DNA from: Scatophagus argus
Taxonomy: Eukaryota > Chordata > Actinopteri > Scatophagidae
NCBI RefSeq assembly: GCF_020382885.2
Contig: NW_025421231.1
Location: forward strand, 1 to 64,000
DNA length: 64,000 bases
Direction of reading: 5' to 3'
Shown: piece after piece, positions 1 to 11,800 of the stretch
Layout of the letters: each line of letters starts with the position of its first letter
How positions within the stretch are numbered: the first letter of the stretch is position 1
Program-made: the position numbers and the translations under genes
The notes under the pieces: generated by a model
Told to the model about the DNA's origin: nothing
Databases searched by the model: none
Seen by the model: the letters and a program-made list of their open reading frames with translations, nothing else

Positions 1-68
1 CATTGTAATCACTAATCATAACTAAAAATGAAACACTACCGTGACTATTACTGAATTGGAGCTCTCAC

Positions 69-3000
69 CAGACTGTTACTGGGTGTGTGTGCAGGCCTTT
101 TCTTTCGCAGCTGGATAAACCTTGGCTTCACACTGGCCTCCTTTCGCTCCTCCACTGATGACTCCTCCTGCTGTCTCTCTCTTTCCTCCTCACAGGTCTT
201 TCTCTCCTCCGTGGTGTCACACAGCTTTGTCTTTCGATGAACATTCTGTGAAGGTTGTGCCAAGGTTTTAGCTGTGACTGACCTTACATAAGCCTGCTTC
301 ATCTTACAAAAATTTCTCAATGAAAATCTACCAATTCCAGATCTTTGGTTTTGTTTATTGTGGTGTACACCTACCCGGGGAGGGATTTGTGCAGTCATCT
401 TTGCCTTTTTTGTCATTTCCTACAGACAGAAAAACTCATATTATCAGATCGACAAAATAGTGACGGCCAAGCAAGCCAGGAACCAGCTGACCAAGGAGTT
501 CAAAGTGGCCAAGAGGAGCTATAGTGAGAGCAGCAACTGACCAACTACAGGAGTCCATCCCCCCATCCTGCAGAAAACCCCAACAGGCTGTACGAAGTAT
601 CCCCCTGCTTCAAACACTCCATCATCACCCCAGTTCCCAAGAAGCCCTCCATCACTGGAATAAATGCCTACAGGCCCATCGCCCTGACGTCTGTAGTCAT
701 GAAATCCTTTGAGAGACTGGTGTTGAACCACCTGAAGGGCGTCACAGGCCCCTTGCTGGATCCCCTGCAGTTTGCCTACAGGGCAAATAGGTCGGCAGAT
801 GATGCTGTCAACATGGGACTGCACTACATCCTGCAGCACCTCGACTCCCCCGGATCATATGCAAGGATCCTGTTCAACACCATCGCCCCCGAAATCCTCC
901 AATACAAGCTCACCCAGTTCACGGTGCCTGCCCCCACCTGTCAGTGGATCACCAGCTTCCTGACTGACAGGAGGCAGCAGGTGAGGCTGGGGAGCATCAC
1001 ATCAAGCACCTGGACTATCAGCACCAGCGCCCCCCAGGGGTGTGTCTGTCCCCGATGCTCTTCTCCCTCCCCGACTGCACCTCAGGGCCCCCGTCTGTGA
1101 AACTCCTGAGTTTACAGATGATACCACCACCATTGGTCTAACCCGGGACGGTGATGAGTCTGCTTACAGACAGGAGGTGGAGCTGGAGCTGGTCCACTGG
1201 TGAAGTCGGAACCACCTGGAGCTGAACACGCTCAAGACTGTGAAGATGACAGTGGACTTCAGGAGAAGCCCCCCCCCCTCACCATCCTCAACAACACAGT
1301 GTAGACCGTGGACACCTTCAAGTTTCTGGGAACCACAATCTCCTGGACCTGAAGTGGACCTCCCACATAGACACTGTCCGGAAAAAGGCCCAGCAGAGGT
1401 TGTATTTCCTGAGACAGCTCAGGAAGTTCAACTTGCCACAGGAACTGCTGATCATCTTCTACACTGCCATCATCCAGTCTGTCCTGTGCACAGCCATCAC
1501 TGTGTGGTTTGGATCAGCCACCAAACAGGACAGGATCAGACTGCAACAGAGAATCAGGTCAGCAGAGAGGATCATCGGGGCCAACCTGCCTTCCATCCAG
1601 GACCTTTATCGGTCCAGGGTCAGGAAATGGGCAGGCCACAAACTTTTTGAACCCCTCCCCTCTGGAAGGCGCTACAGAGCACTGTACGCCAAGACCACCA
1701 GACACAAAGACAGTTTCTACCCCCAGGCTGTCACTCTGGTCAACTGCAATAGTCAGAGTGTCAGGAAATGAACACAAACAGTAAAAAAAACCCACTGCAC
1801 TAAACTGTCCTCACTGTACAGTTGTAATATTTCTAATATTTTGTGTCTTTTCACACAGTATTTTTGTATTCATACCGTACAATTGTAAATAGTCTGTCTA
1901 TCCATGTAAATACTACACGTCTATTTTTTGTTCCTCTTACCCCTCTAACTTATTCCCCCCCCCCCCGTACATTGAGCAATGGCAACCCGAAAACACATTC
2001 CCTGTTTTTCCTTGTAAAAACCTGGCCAATAAACCTGATTCTGATTCTGAAATGTGTTCAACGAAATTTGGTTGAGCTCCAGTGTGACTCTTATCATACT
2101 TAATGCCAGTGTCTTTAAAGTGGGACAATTCAATTTGACAGATAAAGTCTGCAATTTTGCATTCTGTGAATGCAAAAGGAAAAATGATGACATAAATAAG
2201 AGCAAAGGAGAAATACTACTAGAATTTAGAATTGCAACAACCTTCAAACAGAAAAATTTGGCGGATATTACAGATTAGGGAAATTATGGCTAGTTTGATT
2301 TCACTTCCTCTCCTTACCTCCACTGTTGTCACTTATATCATCATCATGAAATGTTATTGTCATGGTTATGACTGGGTGGGACTGGTTTACTAAACTGGAG
2401 CTCTCACCAGTCTGTTCCTGGGTGTGGGTGCAGGCCATTTCTTTCGCAGCTGGGGAACCCTTCGCTTCACACTTGTCTCTTCTTCCTCCTCCTCCTCTTC
2501 CTCCTCTTCTTCTTCTGTTCCATTCTTTGGGGGCTGCCAATCAACTGACCCCTCATCTTCAGAGGAGCTCAGCTCAGAGCTCTGATTTAATGAGACAAAG
2601 AGTTATTTTTCTCACTTAGGACACAAACATTATTCTAAGCACAGAAACTACTAAAGACAACTCTTGCCAGTCTGTTCCTGGGTGTAGGTGCAGGCCATTT
2701 CTTTCGCAGCTGGGGAACCCTTCGCTTCACACTGGTCTCTTCTTCCTCCTCCTCCTCTTCCTCCTCTTCTTCTTCTGTTCCATTCTTTGGGGGCTGCCAA
2801 TCAACTGACCCCTCATCTTCAGAGGAGCTCAGCTCAGAGCTCTGATTTAATGAGACAAAGAGTTATTTTTCTCACTTAGGACACAAACATTATTCTAAGC
2901 ACAGAAACTACTAAAGACAACTCTTGCCAATCTGTTCCTGGGTGTAGGTGCAGGCCATTTCTTTCGCAGCTGGGGAACCCTTCGCTTCACACTGGTCTCT

Positions 3001-4603
3001 TCTTCCTCCTCCTCCTCTTCCTCCTCTTCTTCTTCTGTTCCATTCTTTGGGGGCTGCCAATCAACTGACCCCTCATCTTCAGAGGAGCTCAGCTCAGAGC
3101 CCTGATTTAATGAGACAAAGAGTTATTTTTCTTACTTAGGACACAAACATTATTCTAAGCACAGAAACTACTAAAGACAACTCTTGCCAGTCTGTTCCTG
3201 GGTGTAGGTGCAGGCCATTTCTTTCGCAGCTGGGGAACCCTTCGCTTCACACTGGTCTCTTCTTCCTCCTCCTCCTCTTCCTCCTCTTCTTCTTCTGTTC
3301 CATTCTTTGGGGGCCAATCATCTGACCCCTCATCATCAGACGAGCTCACCATCTGTTTTAGATAAGATGAAATGATCTTTTTCTCACTCACTTACCCTAT
3401 ACACTGAAACTGATGAAGACGACTCGTACTGATCTTTGACTGGCTGAGGATAGCTCTTTCTTGTGTAAGTTTAGAACCCTTCCAGTCACCTGCTGCTTGT
3501 TTCCATGGTTCTTCTTTTCAGGTTCTTGCATGCCCTTCCTTGTGTCCTCCTGAGGTGATTCTGTCACCACCTCGTCATAGTCTGCACCTGCCCTCTTGCT
3601 CCTCTCTTTCTTCTTCTTTTCCTTATCTGCATAGCTTGACACTGCCATCATCGTCAATGCTCTGCTCTGAACTGTGTACGCTGTCGGGTCATCCGCTGTA
3701 AAATGAAAGGTTAAAATCATAAACTGATACTATTCAAGCCAACAGAATTGTTTTTCAATTTTTTATGCTGATGTAACCTTGGTAAAATCTTTTGGCTGTT
3801 TGGGGATCATGGCACATGAATGATGCTACCCTCTCATATTTTTCAAGTCCCAGCTGCCGCTTGGCCTGATGGGAGAAATCATGCACAAAGTACATAAGAT
3901 AAAAATGTTGCACCTTGTAATAATAATAATAATAAAGACTTTAAAGGAACAAAAATGTGTCTTACAAAAGTGGCAACAGAAGAACGTAACATATTGAATG
4001 TGGGGCCAGGACCCAGATTCAGTCCTTCCCAGGCACCCTTAAAATACTCTGGGAGTTTCAACAAGGGCCCTCCAACAGTGGTATGAAAAAACGTGGATGC
4101 CTCTGAGCCTCCCTCAATTTGACCACGAAGTCTGTTGTAACGCCTGAACCAGGCATACTCCTCTGGTTTCAGTGGTATGGCTGCTTGCCCAAAGTATCTC
4201 TGGGTTTTGTGCTCCTGAATCTATTTTTAAAAGACATTTGATTAGTGTTTCTAGCTAAGGTGTTAAACAATAGATGCATGTTGTGTTCACTTGTTTCATT
4301 TTAATATTTGTACTTACACGAATGACACGACAACCTCTTGTAGTCTTTTCAGCAGTCTTGACCTCTTTCACGGTCATGTTGGTGATTACTCCCTTCCGAT
4401 GTCCAGTTGTTGCAATGAGAAACCCACCAAGTAGTCCAAAAAACAGTCTGAGTTTCCTTATGTTATGTGGTTCCTTCGCAAGATCATCTTTTAAAGAAGA
4501 GGAACAACATTTTATGCATGAGCGTTCAAAGACAGTCACTTTTAGGTCTGGAGCTGATTTAGCAACTCTATTTTCCACTACCATAACCCACCAAACAATA
4601 ATT
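69..4603 (-). CDS. Left-arm copy of the tyrosine-recombinase-like gene (partial)
   Basis: This is the mirror image of the + strand gene in the right arm, transcribed away from the palindrome centre. Exons by symmetry: 4318-4603 and 3966-4220 (recombinase core), 3778-3865 (core end with His and Tyr), 3490-3695 (Lys/Glu-rich linker), then 3188-3352, 2928-3101, 2668-2841 and 2408-2581 (acidic tandem exons), then 375-419 and 69-302. All lie in one open phase. The rest of the gene would lie beyond the window start. At two codons of the last exon (Thr and Ala instead of Pro and Val) this arm matches the copy at 12.5 kb rather than its mirror exon at 9.35 kb. The 5' start is missing. It may be a partial pseudogene or a live copy. 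Confidence 0.6.
470..2047 (+). mobile_element. 5'-truncated LINE (CR1/L2/Rex1-type reverse transcriptase), left arm
   Basis: A decayed reverse-transcriptase ORF is spread over three frames: a part with the [12 protein letters not shown] motif near 770-815, a PQGCV motif near 1034 and a [11 protein letters not shown] stretch near 1405. The expected segment with the first catalytic Asp is missing after position 870, and the frame shifts several times. The 3' end carries a short GATTCT-type tail near 2035-2048, as fish LINEs of the CR1/L2/Rex group usually do. It sits in an intron of the left-arm gene in the opposite orientation, so it was present before or copied with the inverted duplication. 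The exact LINE family is uncertain. Confidence 0.8.
2408..3352 (-). repeat. Tandem array of four acidic exons, left arm
   Basis: Four exon-plus-intron units with a 260-base period, mirroring 6299-7243. Exons are 3188-3352 (165 nt) and 2928-3101, 2668-2841, 2408-2581 (174 nt each). Each encodes a Ser/Asp start, a run of about 13 Glu, then a basic [19 protein letters not shown]-type end. The last unit ends in a GT donor (CTG then GTGAGA); the first three have GC donors. Confidence 0.85.
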
Positions 4604-4785
4604 CTGTACAAATTGGAAGACACCCTAGTTAGCAGACAGCACATAGGCATGGACCCAGTTTCTAAATAGTCAATCTAAAATCTTGAAGGGCTCCTCAACA
4701 CAATTTGATTGAATATACATAGTACCAATTTATCTCAAGGAAATTCAATCGAATGCAACTGGACTTGGTTATTTGTCTTCGAAGA

Positions 4786-4865
4786 ACCTTGACTAGGCTA
4801 GGACTAGTCCCAGGCTAGTCAAGCGAGCATGAACTGATGAAGCCTCTTGGATGAGAGGTGAAACG
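4786..4865. other. Spacer at the palindrome centre, with its own hairpin
   Basis: This 80-base loop separates the arms. Inside it, 4788-4823 is a smaller inverted repeat with 16 of 18 pairs matching around 4805.5, including a perfect 10-base core (GGACTAGTCC). It is not centred on the large palindrome (4825.5). The right part (about 4824-4880) carries a GATGAAGCCTCTTGGATGAG-type motif. I remember this as an abundant interspersed repeat in teleosts; that identification is from memory. Confidence 0.75.
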
Positions 4866-5047
4866 TCTTCAAAGACAAATAACTAAGTCCAGTTGCATTC
4901 GATTGAATTTCCTTGAGATAAATTGGTACTATGTATATTCAATCAAATTGTGTTGAGGAGCCCTTCAAGATTTTAGATTGACTATTTAGAAACTGGGTCC
5001 ATGCCTATGTGCTGTCTGCTAACTAGGGTGTCTTCCAATTTGTACAG

Positions 5048-5873
5048 AATTATTGTTTGGTGGGTTATGGTAGTGGAAAATAGAGTTGCTAAATCAGCTC
5101 CAGACCTAAAAGTGACTGTCTTTGAACGCTCATGCATAAAATGTTGTTCCTCTTCTTTAAAAGATGATCTTGCGAAGGAACCACATAACATAAGGAAACT
5201 CAGACTGTTTTTTGGACTACTTGGTGGGTTTCTCATTGCAACAACTGGACATCGGAAGGGAGTAATCACCAACATGACCGTGAAAGAGGTCAAGACTGCT
5301 GAAAAGACTACAAGAGGTTGTCGTGTCATTCGTGTAAGTACAAATATTAAAATGAAACAAGTGAACACAACATGCATCTATTGTTTAACACCTTAGCTAG
5401 AAACACTAATCAAATGTCTTTTAAAAATAGATTCAGGAGCACAAAACCCAGAGATACTTTGGGCAAGCAGCCATACCACTGAAACCAGAGGAGTATGCCT
5501 GGTTCAGGCGTTACAACAGACTTCGTGGTCAAATTGAGGGAGGCTCAGAGGCATCCACGTTTTTTCATACCACTGTTGGAGGGCCCTTGTTGAAACTCCC
5601 AGAGTATTTTAAGGGTGCCTGGGAAGGACTGAATCTGGGTCCTGGCCCCACATTCAATATGTTACGTTCTTCTGTTGCCACTTTTGTAAGACACATTTTT
5701 GTTCCTTTAAAGTCTTTATTATTATTATTATTACAAGGTGCAACATTTTTATCTTATGTACTTTGTGCATGATTTCTCCCATCAGGCCAAGCGGCAGCTG
5801 GGACTTGAAAAATATGAGAGGGTAGCATCATTCATGTGCCATGATCCCCAAACAGCCAAAAGATTTTACCAAG
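5048..5873 (+). other. Tyrosine recombinase catalytic core exons
   Basis: The first exon has a TTGHRKG motif with the first catalytic Arg at 5253-5255; it is open upstream to about 5001 and the acceptor ending at 5047 is my choice. The second exon has EHKT with Lys at 5443-5445, and an [10 protein letters not shown] motif with Arg at 5665-5667 where HxLRH would be expected. The third exon has [11 protein letters not shown], giving His at 5840-5842 and Tyr at 5867-5869 with eight residues between them, close to the family spacing. Order and spacing fit the R-K-HxxR-H-Y signature, with the HxxR His replaced by Asn. Phases agree at both introns (0 and 1 in my reading). Confidence 0.75.
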
Positions 5874-8800
5874 GTTACATCAGCATAAAAAATTGAAAAA
5901 CAATTCTGTTGGCTTGAATAGTATCAGTTTATGATTTTAACCTTTCATTTTACAGCGGATGACCCGACAGCGTACACAGTTCAGAGCAGAGCATTGACGA
6001 TGATGGCAGTGTCAAGCTATGCAGATAAGGAAAAGAAGAAGAAAGAGAGGAGCAAGAGGGCAGGTGCAGACTATGACGAGGTGGTGACAGAATCACCTCA
6101 GGAGGACACAAGGAAGGGCATGCAAGAACCTGAAAAGAAGAACCATGGAAACAAGCAGCAGGTGACTGGAAGGGTTCTAAACTTACACAAGAAAGAGCTA
6201 TCCTCAGCCAGTCAAAGATCAGTACGAGTCGTCTTCATCAGTTTCAGTGTATAGGGTAAGTGAGTGAGAAAAAGATCATTTCATCTTATCTAAAACAGAT
6301 GGTGAGCTCGTCTGATGATGAGGGGTCAGATGATTGGCCCCCAAAGAATGGAACAGAAGAAGAAGAGGAGGAAGAGGAGGAGGAGGAAGAAGAGACCAGT
6401 GTGAAGCGAAGGGTTCCCCAGCTGCGAAAGAAATGGCCTGCACCTACACCCAGGAACAGACTGGCAAGAGTTGTCTTTAGTAGTTTCTGTGCTTAGAATA
6501 ATGTTTGTGTCCTAAGTAAGAAAAATAACTCTTTGTCTCATTAAATCAGGGCTCTGAGCTGAGCTCCTCTGAAGATGAGGGGTCAGTTGATTGGCAGCCC
6601 CCAAAGAATGGAACAGAAGAAGAAGAGGAGGAAGAGGAGGAGGAGGAAGAAGAGACCAGTGTGAAGCGAAGGGTTCCCCAGCTGCGAAAGAAATGGCCTG
6701 CACCTACACCCAGGAACAGATTGGCAAGAGTTGTCTTTAGTAGTTTCTGTGCTTAGAATAATGTTTGTGTCCTAAGTGAGAAAAATAACTCTTTGTCTCA
6801 TTAAATCAGAGCTCTGAGCTGAGCTCCTCTGAAGATGAGGGGTCAGTTGATTGGCAGCCCCCAAAGAATGGAACAGAAGAAGAAGAGGAGGAAGAGGAGG
6901 AGGAGGAAGAAGAGACCAGTGTGAAGCGAAGGGTTCCCCAGCTGCGAAAGAAATGGCCTGCACCCACACCCAGGAACAGACTGGCAAGAGTTGTCTTTAG
7001 TAGTTTCTGTGCTTAGAATAATGTTTGTGTCCTAAGTGAGAAAAATAACTCTTTGTCTCATTAAATCAGAGCTCTGAGCTGAGCTCCTCTGAAGATGAGG
7101 GGTCAGTTGATTGGCAGCCCCCAAAGAATGGAACAGAAGAAGAAGAGGAGGAAGAGGAGGAGGAGGAAGAAGAGACAAGTGTGAAGCGAAGGGTTCCCCA
7201 GCTGCGAAAGAAATGGCCTGCACCCACACCCAGGAACAGTCAGGTGAGAGCTCCAGTTTAGTAAACCAGTCCCACCCAGTCATAACCATGACAATAACAT
7301 TTCATGATGATGATATAAGTGACAACAGTGGAGGTAAGGAGAGGAAGTGAAATCAAACTAGCCATAATTTCCCTAATCTGTAATATCCGCCAAATTTTTC
7401 TGTTTGAAGGTTGTTGCAATTCTAAATTCTAGTAGTATTTCTCCTTTGCTCTTATTTATGTCATCATTTTTCCTTTTGCATTCACAGAATGCAAAATTGC
7501 AGACTTTATCTGTCAAATTGAATTGTCCCACTTTAAAGACACTGGCATTAAGTATGATAAGAGTCACACTGGAGCTCAACCAAATTTCGTTGAACACATT
7601 TCAGAATCAGAATCAGGTTTATTGGCCAGGTTTTTACAAGGAAAAACAGGGAATGTGTTTTCGGGTTGCCATTGCTCAATGTACGGGGGGGGGGGGAATA
7701 AGTTAGAGGGGTAAGAGGAACAAAAAATAGACGTGTAGTATTTACATGGATAGACAGACTATTTACAATTGTACGGTATGAATACAAAAATACTGTGTGA
7801 AAAGACACAAAATATTAGAAATATTACAACTGTACAGTGAGGACAGTTTAGTGCAGTGGGTTTTTTTTACTGTTTGTGTTCATTTCCTGACACTCTGACT
7901 ATTGCAGTTGACCAGAGTGACAGCCTGGGGGTAGAAACTGTCTTTGTGTCTGGTGGTCTTGGCGTACAGTGCTCTGTAGCGCCTTCCAGAGGGGAGGGGT
8001 TCAAAAAGTTTGTGGCCTGCCCATTTCCTGACCCTGGACCGATAAAGGTCCTGGATGGAAGGCAGGTTGGCCCCGATGATCCTCTCTGCTGACCTGATTC
8101 TCTGTTGCAGTCTGATCCTGTCCTGTTTGGTGGCTGATCCAAACCACACAGTGATGGCTGTGCACAGGACAGACTGGATGATGGCAGTGTAGAAGATGAT
8201 CAGCAGTTCCTGTGGCAAGTTGAACTTCCTGAGCTGTCTCAGGAAATACAACCTCTGCTGGGCCTTTTTCCGGACAGTGTCTATGTGGGAGGTCCACTTC
8301 AGGTCCAGGAGATTGTGGTTCCCAGAAACTTGAAGGTGTCCACGGTCTACACTGTGTTGTTGAGGATGGTGAGGGGGGGGGGCTTCTCCTGAAGTCCACT
8401 GTCATCTTCACAGTCTTGAGCGTGTTCAGCTCCAGGTGGTTCCGACTTCACCAGTGGACCAGCTCCAGCTCCACCTCCTGTCTGTAAGCAGACTCATCAC
8501 CGTCCCGGGTTAGACCAATGGTGGTGGTATCATCTGTAAACTCAGGAGTTTCACAGACGGGGGCCCTGAGGTGCAGTCGGGGAGGGAGAAGAGCATCGGG
8601 GACAGACACACCCCTGGGGGGCGCTGGTGCTGATAGTCCAGGTGCTTGATGTGATGCTCCCCAGCCTCACCTGCTGCCTCCTGTCAGTCAGGAAGCTGGT
8701 GATCCACTGACAGGTGGGGGCAGGCACCGTGAACTGGGTGAGCTTGTATTGGAGGATTTCGGGGGCGATGGTGTTGAACAGGATCCTTGCATATGATCCG

Positions 8801-11800
8801 GGGGAGTCGAGGTGCTGCAGGATGTAGTGCAGTCCCATGTTGACAGCATCATCTGCCGACCTATTTGCCCTGTAGGCAAACTGCAGGGGATCCAGCAAGG
8901 GGCCTGTGACGCCCTTCAGGTGGTTCAACACCAGTCTCTCAAAGGATTTCATGACTACAGACGTCAGGGCGATGGGCCTGTAGGCATTTATTCCAGTGAT
9001 GGAGGGCTTCTTGGGAACTGGGGTGATGATGGAGTGTTTGAAGCAGGGGGATACTTCGTACAGCCTGTTGGGGTTTTCTGCAGGATGGGGGGATGGACTC
9101 CTGTAGTTGGTCAGTTGCTGCTCTCACTATAGCTCCTCTTGGCCACTTTGAACTCCTTGGTCAGCTGGTTCCTGGCTTGCTTGGCCGTCACTATTTTGTC
9201 GATCTGATAATATGAGTTTTTCTGTCTGTAGGAAATGACAAAAAAGGCAAAGATGACTGCACAAATCCCTCCCCGGGTAGGTGTACACCACAATAAACAA
9301 AACCAAAGATCTGGAATTGGTAGATTTTCATTGAGAAATTTTTGTAAGATGAAGCAGGCTTATGTAAGGTCAGTCCCAGCTAAAACCTTGGTACAACCTT
9401 CACAGAATGTTCATCGAAAGACAAAGCTGTGTGACACCACGGAGGAGAGAAAGACCTGTGAGGAGGAAAGAGAGAGACAGCAGGAGGAGTCATCAGTGGA
9501 GGAGCGAAAGGAGGCCAGTGTGAAGCCAAGGTTTATCCAGCTGCGAAAGAAAAGGCCTGCACACACACCCAGTAACAGTCTGGTGAGAGCTCCAATTCAG
9601 TAATAGTCACGGTAGTGTTTCATTTTTAGTTATGATTAGTGATTACAATGGAGTTAAGAAGAGAAATTGTTGGTAAATCTAAATTTGGTTGAACAAATTT
9701 CCACATTTAAGCCACTGATATGGCTGACACCTTATCTGTGGCATGTGCACTTGTGGGGTCTGTTCCAACACCAGCCATAATTTACCTAATCTCTGTTATC
9801 TTCCTCATTATTCTGTTTGAAGGTTGCTGCAATTCTAAATGACAATAACATTTAATTTTTAAGTATGATAACTAACAACAGCAGAGCTGGGGAGAAAAAC
9901 AATCCACATTGAAGCCACTGATATATAGAAACTTGTCCGTCACTATTTTGTCGATCTGATAATATGAGTTTTTCTGTCTGTAGGAAATGACAAAAAAGGC
10001 AAAGATGACTGCACAAATCCCTCCCCGGGTAGGTGTACACCACAATAAACAAAACCAAAGATCTGGAATTGGTAGATTTTCATTGAGAAATTTTTGTAAG
10101 ATGAAGCAGGCTTATGTAAGGTCAGTCCCAGCTAAAACCTTGGTACAACCTTCACAGAATGTTCATCGAAAGACAAAGCTGTGTGACACCACGGAGGAGA
10201 GAAAGACCTGTGAGGAGGAAAGAGAGAGACAGCAGGAGGAGTCATCAGTGGAGGAGCGAAAGGAGGCCAGTGTGAAGCCAAGGTTTATCCAGCTGCGAAA
10301 GAAAAGGCCTGCACACACACCCAGTAACAGTCTGGTGAGAGCTCCAATTCAGTAATAGTCACGGTAGTGTTTCATTTTTAGTTATGATTAGTGATTACAA
10401 TGGAGTTAAGAAGAGAAATTGTTGGTAAATCTAAATTTGGTTGAACAAATTTCCACATTTAAGCCACTGATATGTATAAACTTCACTATTCACTATCTTC
10501 ACTATTTTGTGTATCTGATAACATGGGTTTTTTCTGTCTGTAGGAAATCTCAAAAAAGGCAAAGATGGCTGTGGCCGTACAAGTCCTTTCACAGGTGGGT
10601 GTACGTTTTCAAGTCAGTTTTATTAACATAATGCCAAATCATAACACAGGTTATCTCAAGGCACTTTACATGTAGAGCAGGTCTAAACAGTACTCTGTGT
10701 GAAAATGATATACAAAGAAAGACCCAACAGTTTCCACCATGAACAGCACTTGGCGACAGTGACAAGAAGAAAAACTTCCTTTAAGAGACAAAAACCTCGA
10801 GCAGAACCAGACTCAGGTTGGGGGGGGGGGGGGTCATCTGCCTCGACCGAGTGGGTTTATAGAGGCACTATAAGTCAAAGTGAACTTTATTGTCAATCAC
10901 ACTATGTAAATCATTACACACGGGATCAAAATTGCATTTCCTCAAAACTCCAAAAGTGCAATCTAACATTTAGCATTTAACATTTGACACATATTTACAA
11001 CACACACATATAGCATAAAGTGTATGCGGTATCAACACTATATCCATAAACACAAGATACACAGAGAGACAAGACAGTGGACACACACATACCTACATAC
11101 ATTACCTGTCAAAAGGAAGTCTGAGGTAGCCTATGATAATATGTAGTGATAATAAAGTGCAATATGAAAGTGCAAAGTGCAGAAGCAGCATAGACAAAAA
11201 AGTGTTAGTAATTCAATGTCCTCATAACAGTAACTTGTGACAACTACAACCTTTGCACACCAGTTGTTATTGATGAAAATACACACTCCACCTCCCCGAG
11301 ATTTACCACTGAGAGCATGACTCCTACCCGCCTGGAATGTTGTTAGTCCGTCCACCTGAATGGCGCTGTCCGGAACGATGTGGTTAAGCCACGTCTCAGT
11401 GAGGATGATGGCGTTGCAGTCTCTCACCTTTCTTTGTGTGGTTAAATTCAGTCTGAGGCAGTCCATTTTGTTTTCCAGGATGGAAGGAAGTGCAGGTCTG
11501 TATGGGTTTGCTTTTAGCCTGGCGCTGATACCCGCTTGTTTGCCCCACTTGCTGGGTCTAGCACACCTCTTGCGGCACGTGCTGGGTCTCTCATACCGCT
11601 TTCGCCACCTCCAATGTCGGCTGGTGGTGGGAGGAGAGTCCACTGCCTTGCAGGCTCCTTGGTCTTCCCGATGTAGGATGCCTGTTGGGGTTTTCTGCAG
11701 GGTGGGGGGATGGACTCCTGTAGTTGGTCAGTTGCTGCTCTCACTATAGCTCTTCTTGGCCACTTTGAACTCCTTGGTCAGCTGGTTCCTGGCTTGCCTG

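Larger units (their letters stand above)
1..9650. repeat. Large near-perfect palindrome (inverted repeat), arms about 4.8 kb
   Basis: Every base position x in 1-4785 pairs with 9651-x on the other strand, with no net insertion or deletion between the arms. The spacer is 4786-4865. I found about six substitutions by eye, for example near 275 and 260 (mirrored at 9376 and 9391), at the splice site near 2410/7241, near 2690/6964 and near 4768/4883. The outer end of the left arm is cut by the window start, so the true palindrome may be longer. Each arm carries one LINE fragment and one copy of the recombinase-like gene. It could be a real inverted duplication or an assembly or read fold-back artefact. 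The scattered differences argue mildly for two real copies. Confidence 0.93.

Noticed and set aside
1-9650. The palindrome as a complete DIRS- or Crypton-type transposon
   Set aside because: A recombinase core is present, but there is no element-encoded RT. The LINE inside belongs to another family and no element termini are visible.
11360-11749. 129-codon + strand ORF
   Set aside because: It is antisense to recognisable LINE endonuclease sequence.
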